Assembly: GCA_025917655.1 (NCBI GenBank)
Contig: CP084617.1
Location: 310,001-374,000 of the forward strand
From: Chlorella sorokiniana
Lineage: Eukaryota > Chlorophyta > Trebouxiophyceae > Chlorellales > Chlorellaceae
Direction of reading: 5' to 3'
DNA: 64,000 nucleotides
The notes under the pieces are model-generated. The model made no database searches, was not told where the DNA came from, and worked only from the letters and a program-made list of their open reading frames with translations. The position numbers and the translations under genes are program-made. This document shows, piece after piece, positions 11,516 through 27,457 of the stretch (the stretch's first letter is position 1; each line of letters starts with the position of its first letter).

Positions 11516-14346
11516 TCACATGTCGCCCAGCTCGTAAACCCGCCGTGCCGCCGCCTCCGCCTTGTACCCTCGCGACAGGCCCAGCATGTCTGCGCCCAGC
11601 AGCAGGCCGGGCGCGTAGTCCCGCAGCTCCTTGGCGTTGCCGTTTGTGAGGAAGAGGGCGCGCAGCACGGCGTCCTCGGGCGGGGTCTGCAGCAGCGGGC
11701 GGAAGGCGGGGGCGGGCGTCAAGGCACGGCCAGCAGGGGGCGGGGCGTGCAGCGAGGGCGCGCAGCTGGAGCGAGAGCTGAGTGGTTGGTGCATCCGTGA
11801 GGAAGCGAGTGCGAGGTGCGCTGGTGGGCAGCTGCGGCTGGCTGAAGGGCTGGAGCTGGGGCTGGCTGAAGGGCTGGGGGTGGGCTGTGACAACAGCACG
11901 CTGCAGCGTGGTGGCAGAAAGGCTCGGCAGCCGACCGTTCCGGCGGCGGGAGGACCTGTGCCGCCGACAGCGGAAGCGGCGGCAGCGGCCGGCGCTCACC
12001 TCCCTCCCGCAGCACCACATCGATGAAGTAGTCTGCCGCCGCCGCCACCTCGCCCGCCGCGTAGCGCGGCACGGCGTGGCGGCTGCCCCGCGGGCGCGGC
12101 ACGCGCAGCCGCGGCGACAGGTGGCCGCCCAGGGAGGGCGCCGCCACGGCGACGCCGTTGGCGGGCGCAGGCTGCTCCAGCACGCGGAAGGCTTTCACCT
12201 GCCGAGGGGCCCAGGGGGGTGAGTGGCGCTGCTGTGAGCCGCCAGACGGAAACCCTCACGCCGGATGCCGCCGTGAGGCCGCCCAGCAGCGACATCCCCA
12301 CAACACCTGCCAGCAGCGGCAGGCTCATGCAGCGGGGCAGATCGACAAACAACAGGCATGATCAGAGGACCCAAACGCAAACTTTGCGGATGGAGCCGGA
12401 ACAGGCGGGGGCGGCGGCTCGGCGGCCCGCACCAGGCGCAGCTCGTCTGGCGCCAGCTGGCGGCGGTGGAAGTTGTGCACCGACTCGTAGTAGCCCGTGT
12501 GCGAGTAGAGCACGTTGTAATCGTCCACGGCGACGAGGGTGCGAGCCTCCTTCGTGGCCGCCAGCGCCTCCTTGGCGGCGATGGCGGCGGCGACGACGGC
12601 GGCGGGCTTGGCAGCGCGGTCCAGCCCCGCCTCGACCGCCTCGGCCAGCGGCTGGCCCGACGGGGTGCGCAGCGCGGGCAGCGCGTCGGCGTGGGCGTCG
12701 CGCAGGCTGGACAGGATCCAGCGGGCGGCCTCGGGCGTGTCCCACAGCCCGTCCTCTGCCTTGGAGTAAGTGCCACCTGCGCAGCGAGAGGAAGGGAAAT
12801 GGGGTGGAGGGCTGGGGCGGCTCAGTGCGTGGGGCCGCGGGGACGGTGAGAGGGGCGGCTTCAGGACCAGGGGGCGGCAACAGTGAGTGGCAGGGCGGCA
12901 GGGCGGTGGGACGGCAGTTGCAGCGCAAGGGCATGCAGGCTCAGCGCGGTGATTGGTTGGTGACCCAACAAAAGCGATGCGCCAGCGGGCGCCCGCCTGT
13001 GGCTGCTGCCACCCGCAGCAAGGTGGCCGCTCACTCTGCACGAGGGAGAAGGCGGAGGGGAGGTAGAGCGCCACGTAGCCGTTGGCGCGGGCCCAGGCCA
13101 CCAGCGAGAACAGCGCGACCGACTTGCCGCTGCCCGCCCAGCCGTCGAGGTACAGCTGGCCGCTGCGGCTGGCCTGCAGCACCGTGTGAACAAAAGGAAC
13201 CGGACGGGAAGCTTGTTGTCTTGGTTTCGGGAGGACGGCCAAGGGTGTGAAAGGGCAGCCTTTGTCTGCAGAGCACTGCTGCTGAGCCAGGGCTGGAGAA
13301 GGGTGACGAGCGTTTGTGCGCGGTTCAGAGCGGGGATGGTTAAAACGAGGGGGCCGCACCTGCACACGCTCAGCAAGGTCCCGCATGCACCGCCGCGCCA
13401 TGAGGCTGCGCCGCCCGACCACTCCCACTCCAGCTGCACGCCCTTGCACCCAAAGTTGGGCTCCCTCACGCCCTCACCCTGCGGCGGCGGGAAACCTTGG
13501 CGTGTGAAACGCGGCGCGGCACAGCGTGGGCATGCGGGCGGGACAGGCCAGCGGCGCTTCTGGCACCCCCGCCACCCTGCCCCGTCAGGAGCCCTGCAGC
13601 TTCCGGGGCAGTGCATGCTGCGCTGCGCTGCACGTCTGCAGCGGTCGCGTTCTGCAGCAGGGCCCGGCACGCAGCAGCAGCGTGCAGCTGGAACAACTTG
13701 CGACGACACCCGCAAGCGCACCTTCAGCAGCGGGTCTTCATAGTACTGCTTGGTGGCCTCGGGCAGTACGCCCTGGGGCACATCGAAGTACAGGTTCTCC
13801 CCACATCCAGCAGCCGCGACACCGGCAGGCCAGCCAGGCGGGCACTGCGGGCGCGGGCAGCAGGGGCGGTGGTGGGCTGGGCATTTGCCAAGAGACAGAG
13901 GCTCAGAGGGCACGCAGGCTGGCTGGGTTCTAGCTTGCCGACCGACAGGCATGACAAGCAGGACCAGAAGATGCTGCAAGAAGATGCTGCAAAGCATATC
14001 ACCTGTTTGCTGCTGCCGATGCAGTGGCATCCGGCTTTGCCTGCTGCGCCGCTGCCTTGCCAGCCGGCTTCTTGGCGGCAGCCTTGGAGGCGGCTGCCGC
14101 CTGCTTCTTACCAGGCTGCTTCTGCTGCTGCTGCTGCTTTGGTGTTCCTTTTTGCGCTCCTGGCGCTGCAGCAGCGTGCTGCTGCTGGTTGCCAGCGCTG
14201 CCGCCGCTTGCGTTGGTCGCCGCCTGCCGCAACTGCGCAAGCGCCCATGGTGCGCTGCTGCACAGCCTCAGGTCTGCAGCATTCGATTCCCTCGTGCCGG
14301 CCGAATGTCTAACATGCGCCAGCAACTGCACTAGCCGGCCCCTCAT
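11516..14346 (-). CDS. Mitochondrial small-subunit ribosomal protein mS29 (DAP3 family)
   Basis: Structural GTPase-like protein of the mitochondrial ribosome small subunit. Exons on the minus strand: 14346-14003, 13844-13722, 13478-13360, 13173-13035, 12776-12433, 12198-12000 and 11686-11516 (TGA), about 479 residues. The start MRGRLVQLLAHVRHSAG resembles a mitochondrial presequence, followed by a Gln/Lys/Ala-rich linker. The P-loop GWAGSGKS lies near residue 207 and a Walker B-like LVAVDDYNVLY near 327; the order LPEATKQYYEDPLL, RSLMARRCMRDL, P-loop, then DDYN is typical of DAP3. Frame jumps of one base occur in exons 2 and 3 (at G-rich runs) and at the start of exon 7, while the splice phases remain compatible with repair. 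The ATG at 14346 is preferred over an upstream in-frame one because of the presequence. It diverges from the mutase gene 460 bases away. Confidence 0.85.
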
Positions 14347-14806
14347 GCTGCAGTGACCGAGCGAAAGCCGACCCGAAGGGATGCCGTTCTGCAGCAGCAA
14401 TTCTCCGGAAAAATGATGCGAACTATTTGATGGCCGCGTGTAAACTTGACACAACGCACTGCCGGGTGTTGGGAAAAGCGATGGTGGCCAAGCAGGCAAA
14501 CGTGCGGTAGAAAAGTTTGGTGTTACGAAATGAAGATCGCAGCATGCGCCAAGTGGGCTCATGCTGCAGACATTGTTCACACAGCATGCGTACCTGCAAA
14601 GCGTACCGGACCAGGATAGTTCGGTCCAAGAAAAGCGTTCAGGCATCAGCGCGTTGTTGATAAGTGATAACCTTGATTGTGGGCAGTGATCAACGCCTGC
14701 CCCCGTTTCCCTTGCTGCACTTAGCAGCCAACCTTTTCGCTGCCACCAAGTGTATGTGTCCGCCTTCTTTCATGGCAGAAAAAGGCGTTGAGAAGGTGAG
14801 AACAGC
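14347..14806. promoter_or_regulatory. Shared divergent promoter region, mS29 / UDP-galactopyranose mutase
   Basis: A 460-base gap separates two head-to-head genes, so it must hold both promoters and 5' UTRs. No specific box is recognised. A longer upstream start for mS29 (open to 14646) cannot be fully excluded. Confidence 0.45.
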
Positions 14807-19756
<4,950 letters not shown>

Positions 19757-20809
19757 GGAATGGCACTGGCCGTGCACGGCACAGGGGCAGCCAGGCCCCA
19801 CACCGCCGGCTTGCGCTGTCCTCCAGCCAGCACGCGCTGCACTGCACCTGCACCTGTCAGCTGAACTGACACGCCGGATCCCCTGGAACAGCATTTGACT
19901 TGACCTGCCTTACGTTTGCACTTCTTCTCCTCATCTCATCTCTTGTTACATAGGCAGAATGCCATGCGCTGAACCCCTCTCATTCGCCTCACCGCGCCTG
20001 GCAATCACAGCTACACTTTTAGTGACGCGAGGCAGTTGTATTGTTCTGCCCGCCGTTCTTATCTCCCGCCGCCGTCGGCTGACCCTTGTTCTCAGCCAGG
20101 GCGCGCACGTGCCTTTTGATTTGCATTCTGTTCGCTGCTCACCCTGTAACTCTTCATGTGGGTCTCCATGAGGTTGCATCAGGCGGTGCGTCGCGACCGC
20201 AATCGCTAGCTGGAAGCTGGACTGCCCGCCGGTGCAGGCTGAGCACATGAGAGCCGGCTGAGCTACGTTGCGTTTTGACAACAAGGTGTCCGTGTCGTCA
20301 TTCAGGTCCCTGCACCCGCCCAATATCCCAGGGAGCCTGGGCTCCGGCCCGCCTCAACCTCCCCCAACCGTTAAACGAAGCGCCGCCCGGAAACTACCGC
20401 CGACATTTGCAACTTTTGCCGCCGGGAGCACACGACGGCCACATTTGCACTGCACAAATCGTCCCAATTGTGCAGCAGCCGACCCAAGGTGAAGCTGGGG
20501 GCTTTGGTGAGCCGGGCCGGATTAGGTGAGTGAGGTGGGGGCAGGGGCTCCTTGTGAGTACGAGCATGAGTAGGCTCCTTTGAACCATCCACTTTTTCAT
20601 CCCATTCGCGACTTTGCTTGCGCTTCAGCGTATTGCACGGCCGAAATCGGTTGAAGCCGCTCACTTGCACCACAAACAGGGTGCACCTGTTGAGGCATTG
20701 CGGCCCTCTGTTGCACTTGCACCTCCACGCTCTTTCATCGCCCTAACTAGAAGCCTATCGTCAAAACTAGCCACAGCAGGGCCCATCGCGCGACCGCCCA
20801 GCCGCCACC
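19757..20809. other. Intergenic: mutase 3' region and heliorhodopsin upstream region
   Basis: No exon with family resemblance or consistent splicing is seen on either strand. A TGTAA element near 20145 could be a poly(A) signal for the mutase, although it is about 390 bases past the stop. The remainder holds the heliorhodopsin promoter and 5' UTR. Confidence 0.45.
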
Positions 20810-20813
20810 ATGG
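20801..20813 (+). promoter_or_regulatory. Strong Kozak context at heliorhodopsin start
   Basis: The start codon at 20810 sits in GCCGCCACCATGG, a full match to the classical eukaryotic consensus, which supports this ATG as the true start. Confidence 0.7.
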
Positions 20814-22797
20814 CTCCCCTGACCTTCAGCCGCCTGCGTTTGTGGAACGTCGGCGCCGGCCTGCTGCAGCTGGTGACTGGCGCGGCCATCCTGGGCATCA
20901 CGCCTTATGACGACAAGAGCAAGCTGCCCTGGTATACATTTTTCATTGCCAGCTGGTCTCGGGATGACGATGCGGCCGGCTTTTACAGGTGACGCCAGAT
21001 GCCGCCTCTTCCGCTGCCGGTCTTGCTGCATCCGCCATCCCTGCCTGCGTTGCTGGTACATGCGTGTCCCACTCTCGGTGTACCCCCAGGCCACACGAGC
21101 TCACACGCAAGCCGCGTCGCTCGCTGCCTGCCCCTGCAGCCCCGCCCCCAAGCAGGTCGCCAGCTTTCCCATCGGCGTGTGGAGCGGCGTCTTCCTGCTT
21201 CTCTCGGCGGCGGACCACCTGCTGGTGGTGCTGCCGCGGATCAACGCCTACTACAACCGCCAGCTGTGCCTGAACCGCAACCCCTTCCGCTGGGCAGAGT
21301 ACTCAGGTGGGTGGCTGGTTATGTTGGGGAGAAAATGCGAGCGGGGCAGAGCAGCTGGGCTGCACACAGGAGGGGAGGGCACTCGGTGCCAGCATGGGCC
21401 GGCGGCGGCGACACCAGCAAGTGGCCGCCACTCACCCCGCCGGAGGCAATGCTGCTCGCGGCCGGATTGCGCAACCGACCTGCGCCCGCACCTCCTTCCG
21501 TTGCCTGCCCGCAGTCAGCGCCAGCCTGATGAGCGTGATGATTGCGCAGCTGTGCGGCGTCACCGACATCCACCTGCTCTTCACGCTGGCCGCCCTCATG
21601 GGCTCCACCATGCTCTTCGGCCACCTCATGGAAACCGCCAACGGCGCCCGCATCCCCACCTTCACCTACACCTCAGACCCCAAGGCCCCGCCCGCCCCAG
21701 CCAAGGCCGGCCCCGCCGGCCTGCCCCGCCTTCATCACCGACGGCGCCAGCGGCGGCGGGGGGGCGGGGCGCCGCGCGCGCGTCGACTGGACGCCGTTTG
21801 TGATGGGCTGCTGGCCCTTTCTGGCTGTGGAGCTGGTCACCGCCTGCTTCTTCTTCCAGGCGGTCTCCAACGGCGACCCACCCGACTTTGTGTGGTGAGG
21901 TGGCGGCGTGGCTTTGATGGGAGGCCGCTCTGGCTCGGGGTGGCTTGGGGGTTCGCTGGTCGGGGCTCTGCTCTGCTCCTGAGGGGGTGGGGAAGACGGA
22001 CGCCGCGCAGAACACCCCCGCCATTTGTGGCGGCGAAAGGCGCATGCTCGGTGCATGCAGCCTCATGCCCTCGGCGAGCTGCCCCGGCCAGTTTGGGCCG
22101 CTCCCCCCGCCGAACACACAACCCCCACCCTCTTGACCCCCTCCCGCACACACAGCCATCCCACCTAGCCCCCCTTCCCCGCCCCCGCAGGAGCCTGTTC
22201 TTCATCCTCTCCCTGCTCTACATCCTGTTTGCCGTGAACCAGGTCCTGCAGTTCCGCCAGGTCGGTGGCTGGGTTGCACTGAGCATGGGATGCGCACACG
22301 GTGGTGTTTGTGTGTTTGTCTTTTGGGGGCGGGGCGCCACTGCAGGGGCACGGAGTCGTTAGGCATGGCAGCGTGTGGCGCTTCCGCGCCGCGGGAGAGC
22401 GGCGGCACCCCGGGCCTGGCTGCCCACAGCCTGGCTGCGCCCGCAACCCGCGCCGCTGCGGCCCGCCCTCCTGCCGCAGGTGCGGGGCTGGCGCGGCTTT
22501 GCCCAGGCCGAGTGGTGGTACATCATCCTGTCCCTCGCCAGCAAGCAGCTGCTGGCGTGGATCACGTACGGTGCGTACTGGCGGTACTGCTGGGTACTGC
22601 TGGGGGACCGGGAGGAACCGAGGGCAGGGGGCGGGGAGGTGCGCAGGTAGCAGCCTGGATGCTGGCTGGTTCTGGAGGGGGTGCCGGGGGCGCTGAGCAC
22701 GAAGGTTTGTCGTGGGCTGGTCTGTGGGCGCTGAGCAGGCCTCTCCCCTTTTCCCTCTGCAGGCGGCAGCAGGCGCTTCGAGGGCGAGGGCGCGTGA
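20810..22797 (+). CDS. Heliorhodopsin (retinal-binding seven-helix membrane protein)
   Basis: Six exons: 20810-20988, 21140-21306, 21515-21894, 22191-22260, 22480-22570 and 22763-22797 (TGA), about 306 residues. Signature stretches: LRLWNVGAGLLQLVTG in helix 1; SGVFLLLSAADHLLV in helix 2; RWAEYSVSASLMSVMIAQL in helix 3, with Glu about 113 at the heliorhodopsin counterion position; and SLASKQLLAWITYG in the last helix, with Lys about 287 as retinal Schiff-base lysine. The SASLM pattern after WAEY and the K-LLAW motif separate it from type 1 microbial rhodopsins. By comparison with bacterial heliorhodopsins remembered without alignment, the helix-1 His position appears to be Gln while the helix-2 His is kept. 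Exon 3 carries a one-base frame jump near 21725 (C run), in a variable loop rich in Pro/Ala/Gly; the next junction confirms the later frame. Function unknown; photosensory or membrane-regulatory roles are proposed for the family. Confidence 0.88.
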
Positions 22798-23216
22798 ACC
22801 CCCTGCTGCCGCGCCCAGCTGAAGGGCAGACGCGTGCCGCGCATGCTGCCACACCCCACTCTCGCATTGACTGCCCACAGCAACACTGCTCTTCGACTGC
22901 GTGCCCCCTTGGCACGGCCTCCTCTGCAGATATCAGGTACTGAATACGGTTCAGCGCACGATCACGCGTTCCTCCGGTGCTGAGCGCTCCCTTTGATTGA
23001 TTTCATATATAGTTTGATCCATCTGAGCACCCACCACCTGGATGCCAGCTTCTGACCCTTACGTTTGTCCCTTGCTTGGCCGTCTTCAGCTTTTGCGCAC
23101 ATACCATCGAGATGTAATGCTTTCATCTGTGCTTGCAGCGACATGCGGGTGTGTGCAGGGGTTTGCGGCTGCGGGGCAGAAGGCTCTCGGGGCTGGCGGC
23201 CAGCAGGCCGGCGTCG
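22798..23216. other. 3' region of heliorhodopsin gene
   Basis: Non-coding in appearance. A TGTAA element near 23113 could serve as the poly(A) signal. LINE-derived sequence begins just beyond. Confidence 0.4.
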
Positions 23217-25200
23217 TCAGCGGGAGGGCAGGCGGGGCGGGCGCGGTGGAGGCCCGCCGGTCTTCGCCGCTGCCCCGCAATGGCGCAAGCTTGGGGCTCG
23301 AGGCCTAGCGGGTTGGCGTCCAGCCACGCGGCATGCAGCCAGACGTGTTGGAAAACCCCACAACCGTCGCTGGCTGACCCAGGCGGACAGCCTCCACGCA
23401 CGCTGAGGACACTGCGAGAATGCACACAGCCGCTGCCGCTCCCGCACCGCAGCATGCCCACCTGGCAGGGGGACAGCAGACGACAGGGCGACGGGGTGGT
23501 AGGAAGGCAAGAGGCTGGTTGGGAAGGCACATATCACCGACGTCGATGGTGTCGGAGGCCTTGCGGAAGTCGCAGAAGGCCGCCAGCGCCCAGCGGCCCG
23601 CACGGCGGAGGAGGTGGGGGAGGAGCTGCAGGGCCATGATGTTGTCGCCGATGCGGCGGCCGGGCACAAAGGCAACCTGCTCTGGGTCGATGACGGAGGG
23701 GAGGCAGGGCCCAAGGCGGCGGGCCAGCACAAGCGCATAGAGGCGATAGTCGGCGCCGGGCAGGGTGATGGGGCGGTAGCAGGAGGGGTCAGCGCGGTCG
23801 CCAGCCTTGAGGAGGAAGGTGATGAGCCCCTCATGGAATGAGCGCGGCAGCTGGCCGGTGGAGGCAATGGCGGTGAAGAGGCGGGAGAAGAGGGGCAAAG
23901 GCGGTGCGGAAGTGGCGGTACTGGTCTGGGGGACGCCGTCCAGGCCAGGCGACTTGCCCGGCTTGACGCGCCACATGGCGCGCAGCACCTCCTCAGCAGA
24001 AAAGGCAGCCTCGCCCAGGGAAGCTGCCTGCTGCTCGGTGAGGCGGCGGAGGTGGTGGGTGCCGCAGAAATGGCCGCAGCTGCCGGGAGGTGGACGGGTT
24101 GTGCCGCTCGCCGCAATGCAGCCAGGTGTAGCGGCGCAGCTGGGCACCCTCGGCGACGCCGGCCGAGTGGGCTGCCCGCCGCCACGCCTCGTGCGCTGCA
24201 ACAAGCTCGGGCAGGGCGCCATCGTCCTCGGCCTCCCACCGCTGAGCAGCTGCCTCGAGGGTGGCAAGGGCGGCGGCGGCGCGGGGGCAAGCTCTCGGCT
24301 GGCGCGGTGCAGGCGGCAGCAGAAGATGTAGAGGACGCGCTGGAACCTGGGCCGCCACTGAACGGAGGCAGCAGGGTCCTCCGGGGGCGCCAAGGCAGCC
24401 AGCCAGTCCCGCAGCTGCGAGGACAGAGCGGGGCGGGAGAGGAGGCCGAGGCGGAGGCGGCGGCGCTGGCGGCCGACGCCCGGAGGCCGGGTGCCGAGGC
24501 TGGAGGAAGACGGGGTTGTGGTCGGCGACGGGGCGCGCGCCACGGTGGCGCTGGCGGCGTAGGGGCGCAAGCGGGCGCAAGGTGGGGATCAGGTGTGAAG
24601 GTAAAGTCGCCGCCCCACACCAGCTGTCGCGAGGCTGCAACGGCAGCCGCTGCCAGCGGGCCGAGGCTGGTCTGGATGTAGGTGCAGCGGGCGCTGGGCT
24701 CATTGGACAGGTGGACGCCGCAGAGGTGGAGGCGGTGGCCTGACCAGGAGACGGAGACGGCGGTGAACCGGCCGCTGGGACAGAGCTGCGCCACGGGGCA
24801 GACACCTCCCGCTGGCGAGGAGGGTGCGCGGGACGACGAGTGCCGCGAAGGCTGAGGCAGAGGGGGCATCACACGGCGTGTGTGTGTGTATGGGGGGGGG
24901 GGGGAGGGGGAGTGCTGAAGGGCCACAGGTAAGTGGGTGGGGGGTGGGGGTGGGGGTGGGGGGTGGGGGGTTGGGGGGGGGGGGGGCGCGCTCGCCTGCG
25001 CTGCTGCTGCTGTGCGCATTGGCGTCCATGACGTCCACGGGCTGCGACTCCGCGGGGAAGGGGGACCGCCGCACAGGAGGGGGCGCGGCGCTGCGAGAGG
25101 CGCAAGTGGCAGCGGGGCCTCGGCCAGCTCCTCTGGACACGTCGGCGTTCATGGACTCTATTCCCGCCAAGAGGCACCGCAAAAATGCTGGGGCCGCAAC
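23217..25200 (-). mobile_element. Degenerate non-LTR retrotransposon (LINE): endonuclease plus truncated reverse transcriptase
   Basis: Read on the minus strand, the order is endonuclease then reverse transcriptase. The APE-type endonuclease half includes HRLHLCGVHLSNEPSA and SRQLVWGGDFTF (about 24725-24590), then DHNPVFLQ (about 24530). The RT half is open in another frame: PGKSPGLDGVPQ (about 23960), GLITFLLKAGDRADPSCYRP, PEQVAFVPGRRIGDNI, then motif A as FCDFRKASDTID (about 23575-23540). After motif A the similarity ends; the GxRQGCPL and ADD motifs that should follow are not seen down to 23217, so the element is dead. At least one frame break separates the two halves. Loss of the 3' coding end is atypical for LINEs, which are usually 5'-truncated. 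Clade not assigned. The outer limits are approximate. Confidence 0.82.
24885..24987 (+). repeat. G-rich low-complexity tract inside the LINE
   Basis: Long G runs with TGGG and GTGTGT interruptions, capable in principle of G-quadruplex formation. In the LINE sense strand it reads as a Pro/Thr/His-rich stretch in the endonuclease N-terminal region, so it probably expanded after insertion. Confidence 0.7.
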
Positions 25201-25324
25201 TGCAGGCGGCCATCTGCTGAGAAAAGAACGGGTGCGAGGCGGGAAAAAATCGCCGGCGGCAGCGAATGAAAAACGGGTTTTGCGGTTATAAAGCCCAAAA
25301 ATTGACGTCTGAGCAACACATTCT

Positions 25325-25396
25325 TCCTCTATAGTCTAGTGGCTAGGATACGCGGCTCTCACCCGCGAGGCCGGGGTTCAATTCCCCGTAGGGGAA
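25325..25396 (+). tRNA. tRNA-Glu (anticodon CUC)
   Basis: 72 bases with no intron. The acceptor arm TCCTCTA pairs fully with TAGGGGA (one G-U), and A is the discriminator base. The anticodon stem CGCGG/CCGCG encloses the loop CTCTCAC, giving CUC, which reads GAG codons. The A box (around TAGTCTAGTGG) and B box (GGTTCAATTCC) are intact. It closely resembles plant cytosolic tRNA-Glu. No CCA is encoded, as expected for a nuclear gene. Confidence 0.96.
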
Positions 25397-25406
25397 AATT
25401 AATAAA

Positions 25407-25410
25407 TTTT
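25407..25410 (+). terminator. RNA polymerase III terminator of tRNA-Glu
   Basis: A TTTT run 11 bases past the mature 3' end, the usual Pol III stop signal. Confidence 0.7.
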
Positions 25411-25557
25411 GTTCGCGGTTGGCGGAACTTAAATTTACTGTAATTCCTCCTGCAGGCCCGCGCATCAGTTGTGACCTCCCTCCCAAGCACACCGGCCAGA
25501 TGCGCAGGGCATGCCTCCCTCCCAGGGCATGCCCGCCACTCCAGCAAGCCGTCTCAC

Positions 25558-26560
25558 CTCGTAGCGCGGGTGCCCCGGCCGCACCACCACGTCGGGCTCC
25601 GCCACCAGGATGATGGCGAGCGGCACGCCGCGCACAAACCCGCCCGTCTGTCCGTCGCGCCCGCCGTAGCTCGCCTTGCGCACGCTGGAGTCCCTGCGCG
25701 CCAAACATGCACAGCAAACAATCAGGTTTTTGCAAGCAGCCTGAACAGCATCCCCCAAACACACACAGAAAAAAAGAAAGAATGAAAGGACAGCTGCCGA
25801 CTCACGCGGCGCAGGGCGTGACGTGGTCCAAGCTGGTGGTCTCGTCGGCGGGGGCGCTGCCGTCCTCGGCGCCATGGGCGGCTCGTGGTCCAGGTGGCAG
25901 TAGGGGAAGGTGATGTACAGCTGGTGCCCGATGCGCTGCAGGTACGCCAGCGCCTCGGGCCCGGTGAAGCCCAGCAACAGGTGCCGCAGCGGCGGGCTGG
26001 GCTGGCGCAGCACGCCGGCGCGCACCACGCTGTTGAGCTCGTGGCGCCGCAGGTAGCTGATTTGGCGCCGCACCAGGGAGGCGACGACTGCGCCATGCCG
26101 GAACGTCACCTCCTTGTGCACCAGCTCCTCATCCGCCGCCTGCGGGTACCGCACCTGCCGCAGCCGCTCCAGGCTCGGCTCCTGCTGCACCACTCGCAGG
26201 CTGGCCTCCACCTCCTCGCCGAACAAGTGCAGCAGCTCCACCCCTGCTGCGGGCTCAGCTCCAGCTGGTGGGGCTGCCCGCCGCCGCCGTTGCCGCCGCC
26301 GCTTGCTGCCTCCGCCGCTGCCCGCCGCGCGTGGGCCCGCAGCGCCGCTAGCTCCGCCCCCTGCGTTTGGTAGCGGCCGTCAAAACCCCAAGTCTTTGAG
26401 CGCGCCCGCCACTCGGCGCTGCGGTTCTCCCGGGCTCGTAGCTGACGCCGCGGACGATGCTGCACGGACACGTGCGGCCGCCTGGCCGCTCGGAGAAGTT
26501 GCGCATCCTGAAGGCGTCCCGTGCGCTGATCAGGCCGCACCGCAGCGCGTCTGCCACCCA
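25558..26560 (-). CDS. Unrecognised protein, 3'-incomplete gene or gene fragment
   Basis: Two exons are well supported: one from about 26400 down to 25806, and one at 25693-25558, with matching phase (GC|G gives Ala) across the intron. The first contains EASLRVVQQEPSLERLRQVRY, EVTFRHGAVVASLVRRQISY, HRLNSVV-like and GFTGPEALAYLQRIGHQLY stretches, then ADETTSLDHVTPC. The second reads ASYGGRDGQTGGFVRG, VPLAIILVAEPDVVVRPGHP. I know no family for these. One-base frame jumps occur near 26250 and 25870. The second exon ends at a good splice donor (GAG|GTGAGA), but no further exon is found before the tRNA and the LINE, so the 3' part is lost or unrecognisable. Upstream, a segment near 26790-26710 (METWMEMEGAFLTSKYYCVC) may belong to it. 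The start is unknown. Confidence 0.5.
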
Positions 26561-27457
26561 TGCATCAACTTGCTGCGCCGCCTCGAGCTCTGTGCTGCAG
26601 GTTGTGGATTGAAAGCCGCAGGTGGCTGGGTCCCTTGCCAGCGGCGTTCCCGGCTGGGCACCGCCGCTGTCCAGCTCTTTTGCTCCTTCGCATGGCACAC
26701 GCAGTAGTACTTGGAGGTGAGGAAGGCGCCCTCCATCTCCATCCACGTCTCCATCTCTGCCCCAAACCGCCCCTCCGCGTGGCGGCCCGCTGCCTCTGCA
26801 TGGTCGCTGACCCTGCGCGCATCGCGGGACGGCGGGCGGCCAACCTCCCGCCAGGCTGCAAACTGTGCTGCTAGTAAGTAGCGTCGCCCTTGCACATGAG
26901 GTTTGCATCTGGTGGACCGCCAACATTGAGCGGCCTCCTGGCAGGCCAGATGGGCGGGCAGGTCCACCACCCTGCCTGGCTTTGGTGCCCTGCCGAGAGA
27001 GCTGCCGACAGAGCTGACGTCCAAGTACCCAAGTACCACTGTGCATGGGGGGGGGCAGCAGAGGAGGGACGGTTACGGTCCCCGTAGCGCTTTGTGCCAG
27101 CGATCCAGCCACCTAAAACTTCAATACACACGCTTCACAACCGCGCTGGGTTAGGGTTCATGCCCCATACCTGGCTTCCCCGCCGGCGGCGGTACTTTCA
27201 GCTCCTGGTCCAGGCCGCGTTGGGCCTGCAGAGCCATAACACCCATAACGCGCTGACGGAATGGTAAAGAAGGTCCCAAAGACGTGTGAGCGAAAAGGAG
27301 GAGCAGCAGGAGGCCACCGAAGGCCCCAGGGGGCCTTGCTGACTGTGCGGTCGCAGGAGCTGACCCAAATCGCGATCATAAATTCCTGGCACCACCTCCG
27401 AGCTGCTCATCCATCCCCCTACTTGCTGCCTCTGCCCCAACCCTCGTGGCTGCAGAT
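26561..27457. other. Region between unknown minus-strand gene and cupin gene
   Basis: Several overlapping minus-strand reading frames exist (for example 26530-27039), but none has a clear family match or clean splice frame. It should contain the 5' part of the unknown gene and the cupin promoter. Confidence 0.35.

Noticed and set aside
11516-14346. Pseudogene interpretation of mS29 because of frame jumps
   Set aside because: Splice phases, P-loop and start region are intact. The same kind of jump occurs in many other conserved genes here, so sequencing error is more likely.
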